Positions 42,179 through 51,476 are shown, numbered from the stretch's first letter. The stretch is 64,000 bases of DNA from Pseudomonas abyssi (GCF_002307495.1 NZ_NTMR01000002.1:124001-188000), one strand, 5' to 3'. Numbers and translations are program-made. Notes: generated by a model not told the origin, from the sequence alone.

Positions 42179-42810
42179 TAGCGACCTTCCATGCTCGCCG
42201 CGCGGGCATAGGGCACCAGCTGGGGTGTGTTGGACTGGGCACCTGCCTCTGCATGCTCGCGCAGATAACGGCTGATACGCTGCTCATGCCAGGCCGACGG
42301 GGCTTGGGCCGGAGCCAATGGCTCGGCAGCTGTTTCTGCAGCACCGTTTTGCGAATAACCCGCCAGCACGGCGCCGGTACGAGCAGCCGGGTTCGCCTGC
42401 AGCATGGACGGTGCCGGACTGTTTGCGGCGGTCATCGGCTGCGTCGGCGCGTCCCCCTGATTGACCATGCGCACGCCTACCAGAACAGCCAGCGTGACCG
42501 ATGCGGCCACAGCCATCCGGCCGAAGTTACGCCACAACACAGACCCTTGGGCAGTAGCGGGCGTCGCCTGCTCGGACTCCATCTGCAGTGCCGGCTCGTC
42601 CTGCAGCGCGGCGGCAATGCCGGCCGACAGGTCGATCGAGCCCTGCCAGGGCTCCTTATGCATCACCGAGCGTGCCATCTGGTAGCGCGCCCAGGTACTA
42701 CGCAGTGCCGGATCCTGATCAGCTGCCTGGAGAACACGGCGCACTTCCAGTTCATCAGCCTCGTTGTCCATGAGAGCGGAAAGAGACTCCTGCAAGACTT
42801 CGTTTCTCAT
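42178..42810 (-). CDS. mucA: Anti-sigma factor MucA (RseA)
   Basis: A 210-residue inner-membrane anti-sigma factor that sequesters AlgU. The N-terminal cytoplasmic domain (LSALMDNEADELEVRRVL) is followed by a single membrane segment at about 97-117 (MAVAASVTLAVLVGVRMV) and a periplasmic region that binds MucB. The gene is full-length, with no mucoidy-type frameshift seen; it is slightly longer than the roughly 194 residues of P. aeruginosa. 55 bp follow algU. Confidence 0.93.
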   Translation of the reverse strand: MRNEVLQESLSALMDNEADELEVRRVLQAADQDPALRSTWARYQMARSVMHKEPWQGSIDLSAGIAAALQDEPALQMESEQATPATAQGSVLWRNFGRMAVAASVTLAVLVGVRMVNQGDAPTQPMTAANSPAPSMLQANPAARTGAVLAGYSQNGAAETAAEPLAPAQAPSAWHEQRISRYLREHAEAGAQSNTPQLVPYARAASMEGR

Positions 42811-42865
42811 TGCTTTACCTCTGCTGTTGGCCCATGGGGCTCACTGCGTTGCACCCTGTTGTCGA

Positions 42866-43441
42866 TCACGCTTCGAGCAGCGGTTTCAGGGCTTTATCTA
42901 TTGCCTCACGAGCCCGGAAGATCCGGGAGCGGACCGTCCCGACCGGACAGTCCATCACGTTGGCAATGTCTTCGTAGCTCAACCCTTCAAACTCACGCAG
43001 GGTTAAAGCCGTTCTTAAATCATCAGGCAACTGTTCGAGGGTTTTGTTCACTACCTGCTCGATTTCGTCGCGCAACATCTCGCGTTCAGGGGAGTGAATA
43101 TCCTTGAGGATGCTGTCACCCTCGTAATACTCAGCCTCATCAGCGGCGATGTCCGAGTCCGGCGGCCGGCGATTGCGGGCCACCAGATAATTTTTCGCGG
43201 TATTGATCGCGATGCGGTACAGCCATGTATAGAACGCACTGTCACCGCGGAAGTTAGCCAGCGCGCGGTACGCCTTGATGAAAGCCTCTTGGGCCACATC
43301 CTGCGCTTCGTGGCTGTCATGCACGAAGCGCGTCACCAGCGCGAGGATCTTGTGCTGGTACTTGAGTACCAACAGATCAAAGGCGCGCTTGTCCCCTTTT
43401 TGAACACGTTCAACCAGTTGCTGGTCGCTCTGCCCTGTCAT
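42866..43441 (-). CDS. algU: ECF sigma factor AlgU (RpoE/sigma-22)
   Basis: A 191-residue extracytoplasmic-function sigma factor controlling the envelope-stress and alginate regulon. Region 2 (ALVTRFVHDSHEAQDVAQEAFIKAYRAL) and region 4 (LREFEGLSYEDIANVMDCPVGTVRSR) are clear. First gene of a run extending to acpS at 32562, possibly with internal promoters. Two tandem GAACTT-type promoters lie 40-120 bp upstream, predicting positive autoregulation. Confidence 0.97.
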   Translation of the reverse strand: MTGQSDQQLVERVQKGDKRAFDLLVLKYQHKILALVTRFVHDSHEAQDVAQEAFIKAYRALANFRGDSAFYTWLYRIAINTAKNYLVARNRRPPDSDIAADEAEYYEGDSILKDIHSPEREMLRDEIEQVVNKTLEQLPDDLRTALTLREFEGLSYEDIANVMDCPVGTVRSRIFRAREAIDKALKPLLEA

Positions 43442-43482
43442 GGCGATTTCACTCTGCAGGGTCCGCGACCGGACTTGTTATC

Positions 43483-43509
43483 GTAGACACAGGATGTAAC
43501 CAAAAGTTC
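43483..43509 (-). promoter_or_regulatory. AlgU-type promoter, proximal to algU
   Basis: On the minus strand, GAACTT (43509-43504), a 16-bp spacer and TCTAC (43487-43483). This fits the sigma-22 pattern GAACTT-N16/17-TCnnA except for the last -10 base. Confidence 0.65.
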
Positions 43510-43531
43510 TCCCCTCACTCAGGTACAGCAA

Positions 43532-43559
43532 TAGGAACGTCGCTGTCGGCAAAAAGTTC
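43532..43559 (-). promoter_or_regulatory. AlgU-type promoter, distal to algU
   Basis: On the minus strand, GAACTT (43559-43554), a 17-bp spacer and TCCTA (43536-43532), a full match to GAACTT-N16/17-TCnnA. The two promoters are 50 bp apart. Confidence 0.75.
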
Positions 43560-43824
43560 CCCCATGAGTGCACATTGCCAGCATCCTGCCAGCACGCGGG
43601 GCTCGGCGCACTCACCCATGGGTGGCAGTATTGTGCGGCAGCGCGCTTCTATATACTAGGGAAGCGCCGACGAATTCCATACGCCCCCTGCGCGCACTCC
43701 AGGGCGCCAAGACCGAGCGCAAGTGGCCGCCACCAGCAAAGCTGCCGGTGTCACCGACAACGCCAAAGATGCACGCGTGAGCGCTCCCCTGGGCATTCAT
43801 ACCACCCTGCAGTTGAATAAAGAC

Positions 43825-45438
43825 ATGACCCAACAACGCCAATACGACGTACTGGTCATCGGCAGCGGCGCTGCCGGCCTGACCCTCGCCCTGCACCTGG
43901 CCAGCGACCTGCGAGTAGCCGTCCTGAGCAAGGGCCAGCTCTCCGAAGGCTCTACTTTCTGGGCCCAGGGTGGCGTAGCGGCAGTGCTCGACGATGCCGA
44001 CACCGTGGATGCCCATGTCCAGGACACGCTGATCGCCGGCGGCGGCCTGTGCCACGAGGACGCGGTCCGCCAGATTGTCGGTGACAGCCGGGATGCCATC
44101 GGCTGGCTGGTAGAGCAAGGTGTACCCTTCACCCGCGAGCGCCGGGAAGACGGCAGCGAGGCCGACGACTTTCACCTCACCCGCGAAGGGGGGCACAGCC
44201 ACCGACGCATCATTCACGCCGCCGATGCGACTGGAGCGGCCATCTTCAATACCCTGCTGCAACGGGCCGAGGAACACAGCAACATCGAGCTGCTGGACAA
44301 CCGCGTAGCCGTTGACCTGATCACCAGCAAAAAACTTGGCCGCGACGGCAATCAATGCCTGGGCGCCTATGTGCTCAATCGCTCAAGCGGCCACGTCGAA
44401 ACCGTCGCGGCGCGTTTTACCGTACTGGCCACCGGCGGCGCGAGCAAAGTCTATCTGTACACCAGCAACCCGGACAGCGCCTCTGGTGACGGCATTGCCA
44501 TGGCCTGGCGCGCGGGCTGCCGTGTCGCCAACATGGAGTTCAACCAGTTCCACCCGACCTGCCTGTACCACCCCAAGGCAAAGAGTTTCCTGATTACCGA
44601 GGCACTGCGCGGCGAAGGCGCTCTGCTGCGCCTGCCCAACGGCGATCGCTTCATGCCGCGCTTTGACGAGCGCGCCGAACTGGCCCCGCGCGACATCGTG
44701 GCCCGCGCCATCGACCATGAGATGAAGCGCCTGGGTCTGGACTGTGTTTATCTGGACATCACCCACAAACCCGCCGATTTCATTCGCAGCCACTTTCCGA
44801 CCGTGCACGAGCGCTGCCTGGCCTTTGGTATCGACATCACCCGCGAGCCCATTCCCGTGGTACCGGCGGCTCACTACACCTGCGGCGGCGTGATGGTGGA
44901 CAGCACCGGGCGCACTGATCTGGAGCAGCTCTACGCCATCGGCGAGACCAGCTTCACCGGCCTGCACGGCGCCAACCGCATGGCCAGCAACTCGCTGCTT
45001 GAGTGCATTGTCTACGGTCGCGCGGCGAGCCGCGACATCCTTGAACGCCTGGCCAGCACCGAGATGCCGACCGCGCTACCAAACTGGGATGAGAGCCAGG
45101 TGACCGACTCGGACGAGGACGTGATCATTTCTCACAACTGGGATGAGCTGCGGCGCTTCATGTGGGACTACGTGGGCATCGTGCGCACATCCAAACGCCT
45201 GCAGCGAGCCAAGCACCGGGTTGATCTGCTACTGGCAGAAATCCATGAGTTCTACAGCAACTACCGGGTCAGCCGAGACTTGCTGGAGCTGCGTAATCTG
45301 GCCGTGGTTGCCGACCTGATCATCCGCTCAGCCATGCAGCGCAACGAAAGCCGCGGCTTGCACTACACCCTGGACTACCCGGCGCAGCTGGAGGAGGCGG
45401 TGGACACTATTCTGCCGCCACCCAGCGCTGGCGACTGA
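43825..45438 (+). CDS. nadB: L-aspartate oxidase
   Basis: A 537-residue FAD enzyme oxidising aspartate to iminoaspartate, the first step of de novo NAD synthesis. It has the FAD-binding [13 protein letters not shown] at the N-terminus, [20 protein letters not shown], the active-site region [16 protein letters not shown] and [21 protein letters not shown] at 43825 gives near-standard length. Its 3' end overlaps the convergent ygfX gene by 32 bp. Confidence 0.96.
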   Translation: MTQQRQYDVLVIGSGAAGLTLALHLASDLRVAVLSKGQLSEGSTFWAQGGVAAVLDDADTVDAHVQDTLIAGGGLCHEDAVRQIVGDSRDAIGWLVEQGVPFTRERREDGSEADDFHLTREGGHSHRRIIHAADATGAAIFNTLLQRAEEHSNIELLDNRVAVDLITSKKLGRDGNQCLGAYVLNRSSGHVETVAARFTVLATGGASKVYLYTSNPDSASGDGIAMAWRAGCRVANMEFNQFHPTCLYHPKAKSFLITEALRGEGALLRLPNGDRFMPRFDERAELAPRDIVARAIDHEMKRLGLDCVYLDITHKPADFIRSHFPTVHERCLAFGIDITREPIPVVPAAHYTCGGVMVDSTGRTDLEQLYAIGETSFTGLHGANRMASNSLLECIVYGRAASRDILERLASTEMPTALPNWDESQVTDSDEDVIISHNWDELRRFMWDYVGIVRTSKRLQRAKHRVDLLLAEIHEFYSNYRVSRDLLELRNLAVVADLIIRSAMQRNESRGLHYTLDYPAQLEEAVDTILPPPSAGD

Positions 45439-45859
45439 AGCGCAGCCGCAAACGCAGCCGGCGCAGGCTCTCCTCGGAGGCGGCGTCGGCTGGCAGCACC
45501 ACCGACACCGGGCACCAGCGACCCTGCTCGCGCAGACGCACTACCGTCAGCATGGCACTGACATAAGTATCGGCCAGCAGCCGCGCCGCCACCTCGGAAC
45601 CATCACGGCGCAGGATGTGCCAGCCCTCGCTATCAAAGCGCAGCCCGGTCACCGAGTGCGGATGGCGCAAGCTGACCTGCCTGGGCCAGACCCAGCCACC
45701 GTACAGCAGCACCAGGCCGACACACAGCAGGCTGGGCCACAATGACAGGGCGCTATTGGCGACGCCCAGACAGGCCAGCAAGCTGCTCAACAGCAATACC
45801 AGCGCCATCCAGCGCGACGGCTGGCGTTGCAACAACAGATATTCAGTTTGGCTGTACAC
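45407..45859 (-). CDS. YgfX-like membrane protein
   Basis: A 150-residue protein with two close hydrophobic helices (about 17-34 and 40-58), then a cytoplasmic domain. Its position directly after sdhE, overlapping it by 17 bp, and its layout fit YgfX (CptA), once described as a toxin acting on the cytoskeleton and later as a partner of SdhE. The family call relies on synteny more than sequence. Confidence 0.72.
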   Translation of the reverse strand: MYSQTEYLLLQRQPSRWMALVLLLSSLLACLGVANSALSLWPSLLCVGLVLLYGGWVWPRQVSLRHPHSVTGLRFDSEGWHILRRDGSEVAARLLADTYVSAMLTVVRLREQGRWCPVSVVLPADAASEESLRRLRLRLRFSRQRWVAAE

Positions 45860-46097
45860 GGTCCAGAATCATCCTCACGATGCGGCGCAGATCCGGGTCA
45901 TCCGGTTCACCCCGCTGCATAAACCAGCCGAACATGTCCTGATCTTCACACTCAAGCAGCTGGCGGTAACGGGCCTGGTCGGCTGCATCAAGCGTCGGGT
46001 ATGCCTCCTGCAGAAAAGGCACCAGCAGCACATCCAGCTCCAGCATGCCGCGACGGCTGTGCCAGAACAAACGTTTCATTTCTATATCGGCCGACAT
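45843..46097 (-). CDS. sdhE: FAD assembly factor SdhE
   Basis: An 84-residue protein that promotes covalent flavinylation of succinate dehydrogenase SdhA. The key RGxxE motif is present ([10 protein letters not shown]), with [14 protein letters not shown] after it. ATG at 46097 has GGAG 7 bases upstream and gives family length. A TATAAT and a 9-bp inverted repeat lie upstream. Confidence 0.92.
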   Translation of the reverse strand: MSADIEMKRLFWHSRRGMLELDVLLVPFLQEAYPTLDAADQARYRQLLECEDQDMFGWFMQRGEPDDPDLRRIVRMILDRVQPN

Positions 46098-46113
46098 CGG
46101 CAACTCCACAAGC

Positions 46114-46148
46114 TGAGAATTGAACTGCGCATTGCAATTCTCATTATA
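46114..46148 (-). promoter_or_regulatory. sdhE promoter with palindromic operator-like site
   Basis: A perfect -10 TATAAT (46148-46143, minus strand) touches TGAGAATTG (46114-46122) and CAATTCTCA (46135-46143), a perfect 9-bp inverted repeat with a 12-bp gap. The segment ATAATGAGAAT also resembles half of a Fur box. The repeat could be an operator or an RNA hairpin in the sdhE leader. Confidence 0.45.
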
Positions 46149-46173
46149 ACGGCAAGATAGCAGCAAGCGGCGC

Positions 46174-46203
46174 CTGACAAGCACCCGCCCTGCACCCTAT
46201 GAT
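46174..46203 (+). promoter_or_regulatory. Candidate sigma-70 promoter of ygfZ
   Basis: CTGACA (46174-46179), an 18-bp spacer, and TATGAT (46198-46203), 33 bp upstream of the ygfZ ATG. Both hexamers are one base off consensus. Confidence 0.55.
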
Positions 46204-46235
46204 GTACCACCACACACCAAGGGAACAACGACGGT

Positions 46236-47237
46236 ATGACCTTACACGCCGAGCTTGCCAGCCACTTTGCCGAGGCGAGCGACAGCAGCGACTTCGCCAC
46301 AGGCCTCAGTCTGCTCGAGCACCAGGGCCTGATCAGTGTGACCGGCGGCGACGCCGATAAATTCCTCCAGGGTCAGATTACCTGTGACCTGCGTGAGCTG
46401 GACCAGACGCACAGCAGCCTGGGCGCGCGCTGCAACCCCAAGGGTCGCATGCAGTCGAGCTTTCGCATCTGGCGCACGACCGACGGCATGCTGCTGAGCC
46501 TGGCGCGCGAACTGGTCGCCCCGCAATTGGCCGATCTGGGTAAATACGCTGCACTCTACCGCCAGTGCCAACTGGCCGACCAAAGCGACGCCTGGACAGG
46601 CTTTGGCCTGTGGGGCGAGCAAGCCGAACAGGCACTGACGACGGCCGGCTTTCAACCGCCCGCCGAGGACAACAGCGTCAGCCGCGCGGGCGACAGCGTC
46701 GCCCTGCGCCTGCCGGGCGCAGCCTATGCCATCTGGACACCCATCGCCGAGGCTGCAGCCTTGCTGCAGACGCTATCCGCCCACGCCTCGCCGGTCAGCG
46801 CCAACCAATGGCAGCTACGACAGATCCAGAGCGGCATCGGCCAGGTAACCGGACCGACCTTGGAAGCCTTCATTCCCCAAATGCTCAATCTGCAGCATCT
46901 GGGTGGCGTCAGCTTTCGCAAGGGGTGCTACACCGGCCAGGAAATCATCGCTCGCATGCAGTACCTGGGCAAACTCAAGCGCCGCATGTATCGACTGCTC
47001 ATGGCCGGCGATGCCCCCCCCAAGGCGGGCACTGAAGTATTTGACCGCGACAGCGGCAAGGCTGTGGGCGACGTGGTGATCGCCGCACGCGGCCACAAGG
47101 CCGTGGAATTGCTGGCTGTTTTGCAGAAGGATGCGGCACAATTGGCAACATTGAGTCTGGGCGCAACCGACGGCCCGCTGCTGACATTAAGCGAACTGCC
47201 CTACGAGCAGACCTTGGCCGCCGCCGAAGCCGAATAA
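46236..47237 (+). CDS. ygfZ: Folate-binding protein YgfZ
   Basis: A 333-residue GcvT-like protein that uses tetrahydrofolate in Fe-S cluster protein maintenance and affects tRNA methylthiolation. The signature KGCYTGQE with the essential Cys appears in FRKGCYTGQEIIARMQYLG. ATG at 46236 is preceded by AAGGGAA. It is divergent from sdhE, as in many gammaproteobacteria. Confidence 0.93.
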   Translation: MTLHAELASHFAEASDSSDFATGLSLLEHQGLISVTGGDADKFLQGQITCDLRELDQTHSSLGARCNPKGRMQSSFRIWRTTDGMLLSLARELVAPQLADLGKYAALYRQCQLADQSDAWTGFGLWGEQAEQALTTAGFQPPAEDNSVSRAGDSVALRLPGAAYAIWTPIAEAAALLQTLSAHASPVSANQWQLRQIQSGIGQVTGPTLEAFIPQMLNLQHLGGVSFRKGCYTGQEIIARMQYLGKLKRRMYRLLMAGDAPPKAGTEVFDRDSGKAVGDVVIAARGHKAVELLAVLQKDAAQLATLSLGATDGPLLTLSELPYEQTLAAAEAE

Positions 47238-47258
47238 CAGAACGACAAGGGACAAGAC

Positions 47259-48092
47259 ATGACTGACCTCGCCCAACGTGTCCATGATGAGCTGCTGCAA
47301 GCCATCGAGAAGGATCAACTGGTTCTCCCCACGCTGCCGGAAGTAGCCCTGCGTGTGCGCGAAGCCGCCGAAGACCCGGATGTGAGCATTCCCAATCTGG
47401 TACGCGAAATCAGCAATGACGCGGCCCTGAGCGCGCGCCTGATCAAGGTCGTCAACAGCCCGCTACTGCGCAGCCGCCAGGAAATCACCGACCTGTCGAT
47501 GGCGGTCAACCGCATGGGCATCGCCTACACCGCCAACCTGGCAACCGGCCTGGCAATGTCGCAGATGTTTCAGGCCACCTCTGATGTCATAGACCGCAAG
47601 ATGCGCGAAGTCTGGACACGCAGCACCGAAGTCGCAGGCATCAGTCACGTGCTGTGTCGCCACTACACCAAGCTAAAGCCCGACCAGGCGACACTGGCAG
47701 GCCTGGTACACCAGATTGGGGTGCTGCCCATTCTCAGCTACGCCGAGGAAAACAGCCAACTGCTGCGTGACTCCATCAGCCTGAACCTGGTCATTGACCG
47801 CATTCACCCGCTGCTGGGCGATCGCATCCTGCAGGCCTGGGACTTCCCAGAACCACTGCGCCACGTGCCTTCCCAGCACCTTGACTTCAAACGCAATTCC
47901 GCCAGTGTCGACTACGCCGACATTGTTCAGGTCGCCGTCTTGCAGTCTCTGGCAGGCACCCAGCACCCGTATGCGCAGATGGACTGGAGCAACATCAGCG
48001 CCTTCGCCAAGCTGGGCCTTGACCCGGTCGCAGAGCAGGAAGACGAAGACCTGTCGGCCGAAATGGAAGCCGCAATGCAACTGCTTGCCTAA
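47259..48092 (+). CDS. HDOD domain protein
   Basis: A 277-residue single-domain HDOD protein, likely a signalling or regulatory factor. The domain starts LPTLPEVALRVREAAEDPD and includes EISNDAALSARLIKVVNSPLL; the region where HD hydrolases have metal ligands is LAGLVHQIGVLPIL, in which the HD pair is not intact. It follows ygfZ by 21 bp, so the two are probably cotranscribed. No output domain is attached. Confidence 0.88.
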   Translation: MTDLAQRVHDELLQAIEKDQLVLPTLPEVALRVREAAEDPDVSIPNLVREISNDAALSARLIKVVNSPLLRSRQEITDLSMAVNRMGIAYTANLATGLAMSQMFQATSDVIDRKMREVWTRSTEVAGISHVLCRHYTKLKPDQATLAGLVHQIGVLPILSYAEENSQLLRDSISLNLVIDRIHPLLGDRILQAWDFPEPLRHVPSQHLDFKRNSASVDYADIVQVAVLQSLAGTQHPYAQMDWSNISAFAKLGLDPVAEQEDEDLSAEMEAAMQLLA

Positions 48093-48104
48093 GCCAGCAG
48101 CCAC

Positions 48105-48920
48105 TCACCGCCGCGTCCACTGCGGCGGTCGCTTCTCCAGAAAGGCGTTGACCCCCTCCAGGGTATCCTCCAGCTCGAACAGGTCGACGAAGCGCTCACG
48201 CTCACGCGGCAGCAGCGTATTGATCGGCTGACCGCGCCCGCCCTGAATCAACTCCTTGCAGTACTGCACGGCGACCGGGCTCTGGCGCGACACCTGAGCG
48301 GCCAAACGCAGCGCCGCAGCAACCGACTGCCCCTGCTCCACACACTCCTCAACCAATCCGATGCGCTCAGCCCGCACACCATCAATCCGTTCACCACAGA
48401 GAATCATGCGCTTGGCCCAGCCCTCACCGACCAGCCAGGACAACGCCTGCGTGCCTCCAGCGCAGGGCAACAGGCCGACGCCGGCCTCAGGCAAGCCCAG
48501 CTGCGCCTGTCGCTCAGCAATACGCAAGTCACAGGCTAATGCGCACTCCAACCCACCTCCCATGGCATAGCCGTTGATAGCCGCAATAGTCACGCCGGAA
48601 AAGTCTCGCAATGCCTCGAAAGCCGCCCCGAACAAACGGGCCAACTCGCGCGCCCTTGCTCTGTCGCCATCGGCAAACAGCCTCAGGTCAGCACCGGCGG
48701 AGAAGAAACGCTCGCCGCGCCCGGTCAGCACCAGCGCATAGATATCCGGATCGTTGTTAAGGTGGGACAGGAGGTCGGGCAGACCGTGCAGGCTGTCCGA
48801 GTCCCAGGTATTAGCGGGCGGGTTATCGATAGTGACCAGCGCCGTGTGCCCGGCCTTCTGAACTACCAGTTTGTCAGTGCGCGGAACCAGTGCAGTATAG
48901 GGTTGCAGTGCATGCTCCAT
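48105..48920 (-). CDS. Enoyl-CoA hydratase/isomerase family protein
   Basis: A 271-residue crotonase-fold protein. The oxyanion-hole segments are RFFSAGADLRLF and AAINGYAMGGGLECALACD; LPEAGVGLLPCAGGTQ follows. Both catalytic-type glutamates are present, which favours a hydratase, though the true substrate is open. ATG at 48920 has GGAGG 5 bases upstream; the frame to 49064 overlaps ung and is rejected. Confidence 0.87.
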   Translation of the reverse strand: MEHALQPYTALVPRTDKLVVQKAGHTALVTIDNPPANTWDSDSLHGLPDLLSHLNNDPDIYALVLTGRGERFFSAGADLRLFADGDRARARELARLFGAAFEALRDFSGVTIAAINGYAMGGGLECALACDLRIAERQAQLGLPEAGVGLLPCAGGTQALSWLVGEGWAKRMILCGERIDGVRAERIGLVEECVEQGQSVAAALRLAAQVSRQSPVAVQYCKELIQGGRGQPINTLLPRERERFVDLFELEDTLEGVNAFLEKRPPQWTRR

Positions 48921-48978
48921 GACGGCCTCCAGCTTGCTCGGTATCTGCTTCCGTTTTAGCACAAAGCCGGCAGGACGG

Positions 48979-49677
48979 TCAGCCAGGTAGCGCCGGTAAA
49001 CGCCAGTCGATAGGCGAAAGGCCGTGCTCAACCAGGTACTTGTTGGCGGCAGAGAAATGGCCATTGCCGATAAACCCCCGGTGCGCTGACAGCGGGGAGG
49101 GATGCACGGAAGTCAGCACGCAGTGGCGCTGCCGATCAATCTGCTCGCCCTTGCGCTGGGCATAGCTGCCCCAAAGCAGGAACACGCAGTGCTCACGGCG
49201 CGCATTAATCACTTCAATCACCTTGGAGGTGAAACGCTCCCAGCCGCGCTTGGCGTGGGACCCGGCCTGTGCCTGCTCAACCGTCAGCACCGCATTGAGC
49301 AGCAGAACACCCTGCTCCGCCCAGGACTGCAGACAGCCATGGGGCGGAATGGGCAGGCCCAGATCGCGATTGATTTCCTTGAAGATGTTCTGCAGCGAGG
49401 GCGGCGTGCGTACACCGGGCGGCACCGAGAAACTCAGCCCGTGGGCCTGCCCCGGGCCGTGATAGGGGTCCTGACCAATGATCACCACCCGGACCTGGTC
49501 CAAGGGGGTGGAGTTCAGGGCATTGAAGACCAGCGGCCCTGGCGGAAAGATTGTCTTGCCGGCCGCCTTCTCCTGCTGCAAGAAGTGACGCAACTGCTGC
49601 ATGTAAGGCTGTTCGAACTCGCCCTGCAGCTCGCTCAGCCAGCTTTCATCCAATTGAATTGGCCGCTCACCCGCCAT
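48979..49677 (-). CDS. ung: Uracil-DNA glycosylase
   Basis: A 232-residue family 1 enzyme excising uracil from DNA. The catalytic loop is GQDPYHG, the uracil-binding AHGLSFSV follows, and the DNA-intercalation loop is [11 protein letters not shown]. Its ATG abuts the TAA of the gene upstream with no gap. Confidence 0.96.
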   Translation of the reverse strand: MAGERPIQLDESWLSELQGEFEQPYMQQLRHFLQQEKAAGKTIFPPGPLVFNALNSTPLDQVRVVIIGQDPYHGPGQAHGLSFSVPPGVRTPPSLQNIFKEINRDLGLPIPPHGCLQSWAEQGVLLLNAVLTVEQAQAGSHAKRGWERFTSKVIEVINARREHCVFLLWGSYAQRKGEQIDRQRHCVLTSVHPSPLSAHRGFIGNGHFSAANKYLVEHGLSPIDWRLPALPG

Positions 49678-50010
49678 TTATTCCTCCAGCGCCGGAACCA
49701 CCTGATTGACGCAACGCACCACCCGGTCGCGGCTGTCACGCAGCACGCCGGACAGGCCATTCATATGACTGGCATGCAGCACCAGAATGCCGTCGACACA
49801 CTCCGCCTCGTGCTTGGCCGGGTTGCTGCGCAGATTGCCCGCTTCTTCAGAGCCCACCGTGACAACGCGGTACTCAGCCAGTTCAAGGCCCTTCTCCGGA
49901 TTGACGAAGTTGAGATAGCCATACAGATGCAGCACCGCAACGGTCAGCACCACAGTGACAATGGCGGTAAGGATAAGGGGCAGCTTGTTGATTTCTTGCG
50001 CTTGCGACAT
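49678..50010 (-). CDS. Small single-pass membrane protein
   Basis: A 110-residue protein with one membrane segment (about 11-31, PLILTAIVTVVLTVAVLHLYG) and an extracytoplasmic tail carrying two Cys (CVDGILVLHAS, RCVNQ) that could form a disulfide. No family recognised. It lies 12 bp after the DUF1704 gene and directly before ung, suggesting cotranscription. Confidence 0.7.
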   Translation of the reverse strand: MSQAQEINKLPLILTAIVTVVLTVAVLHLYGYLNFVNPEKGLELAEYRVVTVGSEEAGNLRSNPAKHEAECVDGILVLHASHMNGLSGVLRDSRDRVVRCVNQVVPALEE

Positions 50011-50022
50011 CAGTTACTCCGC

Positions 50023-51303
50023 TTACAGAATATTCGCGTAGTCGGCTTCGACCCGCTCCAGACTGAGATTGTTGAGAAAGCCCGAGAAGCACATCCAGGC
50101 ACTCAGGGCGTTCAGATCAGCGAAGGGTGCCGGCAGATAGCGCGGCGGCACCACCAAGCCCTCTTCGACCAGCTGCCCCAAGGTGCGCATGTCTTCCAGC
50201 GTGGTCTTGCCACAAAACAGCAGGGGAATCTGCTGCAACTTGCCTTTGCGCACCGCCAGCTGAATGTAGTTATAGGTGAGGATAAAGCCCTTTAGATAGA
50301 CCAGATCCTTGGTAAACGGCAAGCCCTCGCTGGACGAGCCGCGAAACACCCGACTGGCGTTGTTGTAGCTGTCATCGCGCGAATAGCCTTCATCCCGGTA
50401 GAACTGGAAGACATCCAGGAAGTTGCCCCCGGTCTCGGCAATCTGAATCGCCCGAGTGCGGTCGGTCAGCTTGCGCAGGCGGGCCGGATAGGAGTTGAAG
50501 GTCAGCACCTCCATGAGGATGGCCAGCCCTTCCTGCGTCACCGTCGACGACGGTGGTCCCTTGGCCAGGAAGGTACAGATCGGCTGATGCTGACCATTCA
50601 GACTGGTCGCCACATGCACCATGCCCTCATGCACGGCGAGGATATTCAGGTCACGCTGATTGAACAGTGCATCAGTGCGGATCTTGATGTAATCCGCGCC
50701 CGCGGCGGCGTCAGCGACAATCCCGTCGGACTCGAATACCCGGACCGCCTGATCATCCGGAAAGGCCTCGTTCATACGCGCCTGCAGGATCTGCACCGCT
50801 TCTGCTGCGGCAATGGTTTTCGGCTCACGGGCCAGATCGGTGCGGGCGATGTTCTTGAGTGACTCACTGAGCGCGATACCCAGATCGGTCAGGGTTGGAT
50901 CGCCCGCGTGAAAAGCGTCAGAGGCCGCGCCGTAGAGCTCTTGCGAAATCAGCCCAAAGTCCTGGGTACCGCGCGCCTCCAGCATGCGGATGACCATGCG
51001 GTACTCGCGGCACATGCGGCGCATGATCTGCCCCACCGGGTTGAAGCTGCCCAGCTGCCGGGTGATGTCGCGTTCGATATCCTGAAAGATCTGCCGCCGC
51101 TCGGCCGGGTCAAAGCCCAGCGGGCGCTGGGCATAATAATCCGCCGTCACCTCGGGCAGCGCCTTGCAGCGCTTCTTGAGGAAGGTGTCGCGGATGCCGT
51201 CGTCCCACTTGATGGCATCCAGCACCCGAATCGGCGCCTGCGCCTCGACAATGCGGTCGGACAGACTGCGGATGACCAGCTGATACTGCTCACTCTGTTT
51301 CAC
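50023..51303 (-). CDS. DUF1704/MATCAP-like putative metallopeptidase
   Basis: A 426-residue protein of the family once called 'flavohemoglobin expression-modulating QEGLA motif protein'. It has HEGMVH (an HExxxH zinc motif, in AVHEGMVHVATSL) and TQEGLA, whose Glu supplies the third ligand in the family. Eukaryotic members (MATCAP) are tubulin tyrosine carboxypeptidases, so a peptidase activity is plausible, but bacterial substrates are unknown. GTG at 51303 is chosen with GGGAG about 9 bases upstream; the longer frame would start inside the heptad repeats. Confidence 0.85.
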   Translation of the reverse strand: MKQSEQYQLVIRSLSDRIVEAQAPIRVLDAIKWDDGIRDTFLKKRCKALPEVTADYYAQRPLGFDPAERRQIFQDIERDITRQLGSFNPVGQIMRRMCREYRMVIRMLEARGTQDFGLISQELYGAASDAFHAGDPTLTDLGIALSESLKNIARTDLAREPKTIAAAEAVQILQARMNEAFPDDQAVRVFESDGIVADAAAGADYIKIRTDALFNQRDLNILAVHEGMVHVATSLNGQHQPICTFLAKGPPSSTVTQEGLAILMEVLTFNSYPARLRKLTDRTRAIQIAETGGNFLDVFQFYRDEGYSRDDSYNNASRVFRGSSSEGLPFTKDLVYLKGFILTYNYIQLAVRKGKLQQIPLLFCGKTTLEDMRTLGQLVEEGLVVPPRYLPAPFADLNALSAWMCFSGFLNNLSLERVEADYANIL

Positions 51304-51326
51304 GGGGGTGGCTCCCTTTGGTCGCA

Positions 51327-51461
51327 GCTGCAAGCTACAAGCCGCAAGCTATAAGCTGTCCGTGCATTCACGCAATCTCGCGGATTACACGGACAATCTG
51401 ATGCTCATCATAGTCCTGGACAGCACGAACTACTTGCCGCTTGAAGCTTACAGCTTGCAGC
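51327..51461. repeat. Heptad repeat palindrome (arrays D and D')
   Basis: Units gctgcaa, gctacaa, gccgcaa, gctataa, gctgtcc (51327-51361) are followed by a 56-bp core, then ggacagc (51418-51424) and ttgccgc, ttgaagc, ttacagc, ttgcagc (51434-51461). The right half is roughly the reverse complement of the left, so the 173-bp gap between DUF1704 and lysS is an imperfect palindrome. Units match those at 4064-4320. Confidence 0.75.
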
Positions 51462-51476
51462 TGGCGGCGAAGCCGC

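Larger units (their letters stand above)
43442..43824. other. Divergent algU-nadB intergenic region
   Basis: 383 bp without a gene. The left 120 bp hold the two algU promoters. Nearer nadB, TATACT at 43652-43657 is a possible nadB -10 with a poor -35 (TTGTGC, 43631-43636, 15-bp spacer), leaving a leader of about 160 nt. The in-frame stretch 43723-43824 is open but unlike NadB. Confidence 0.5.

Noticed and set aside
42178..42810. Mucoid-type mucA mutation
   Set aside because: The frame is intact from ATG to the overlap with mucB, with anti-sigma, membrane and periplasmic parts all present.
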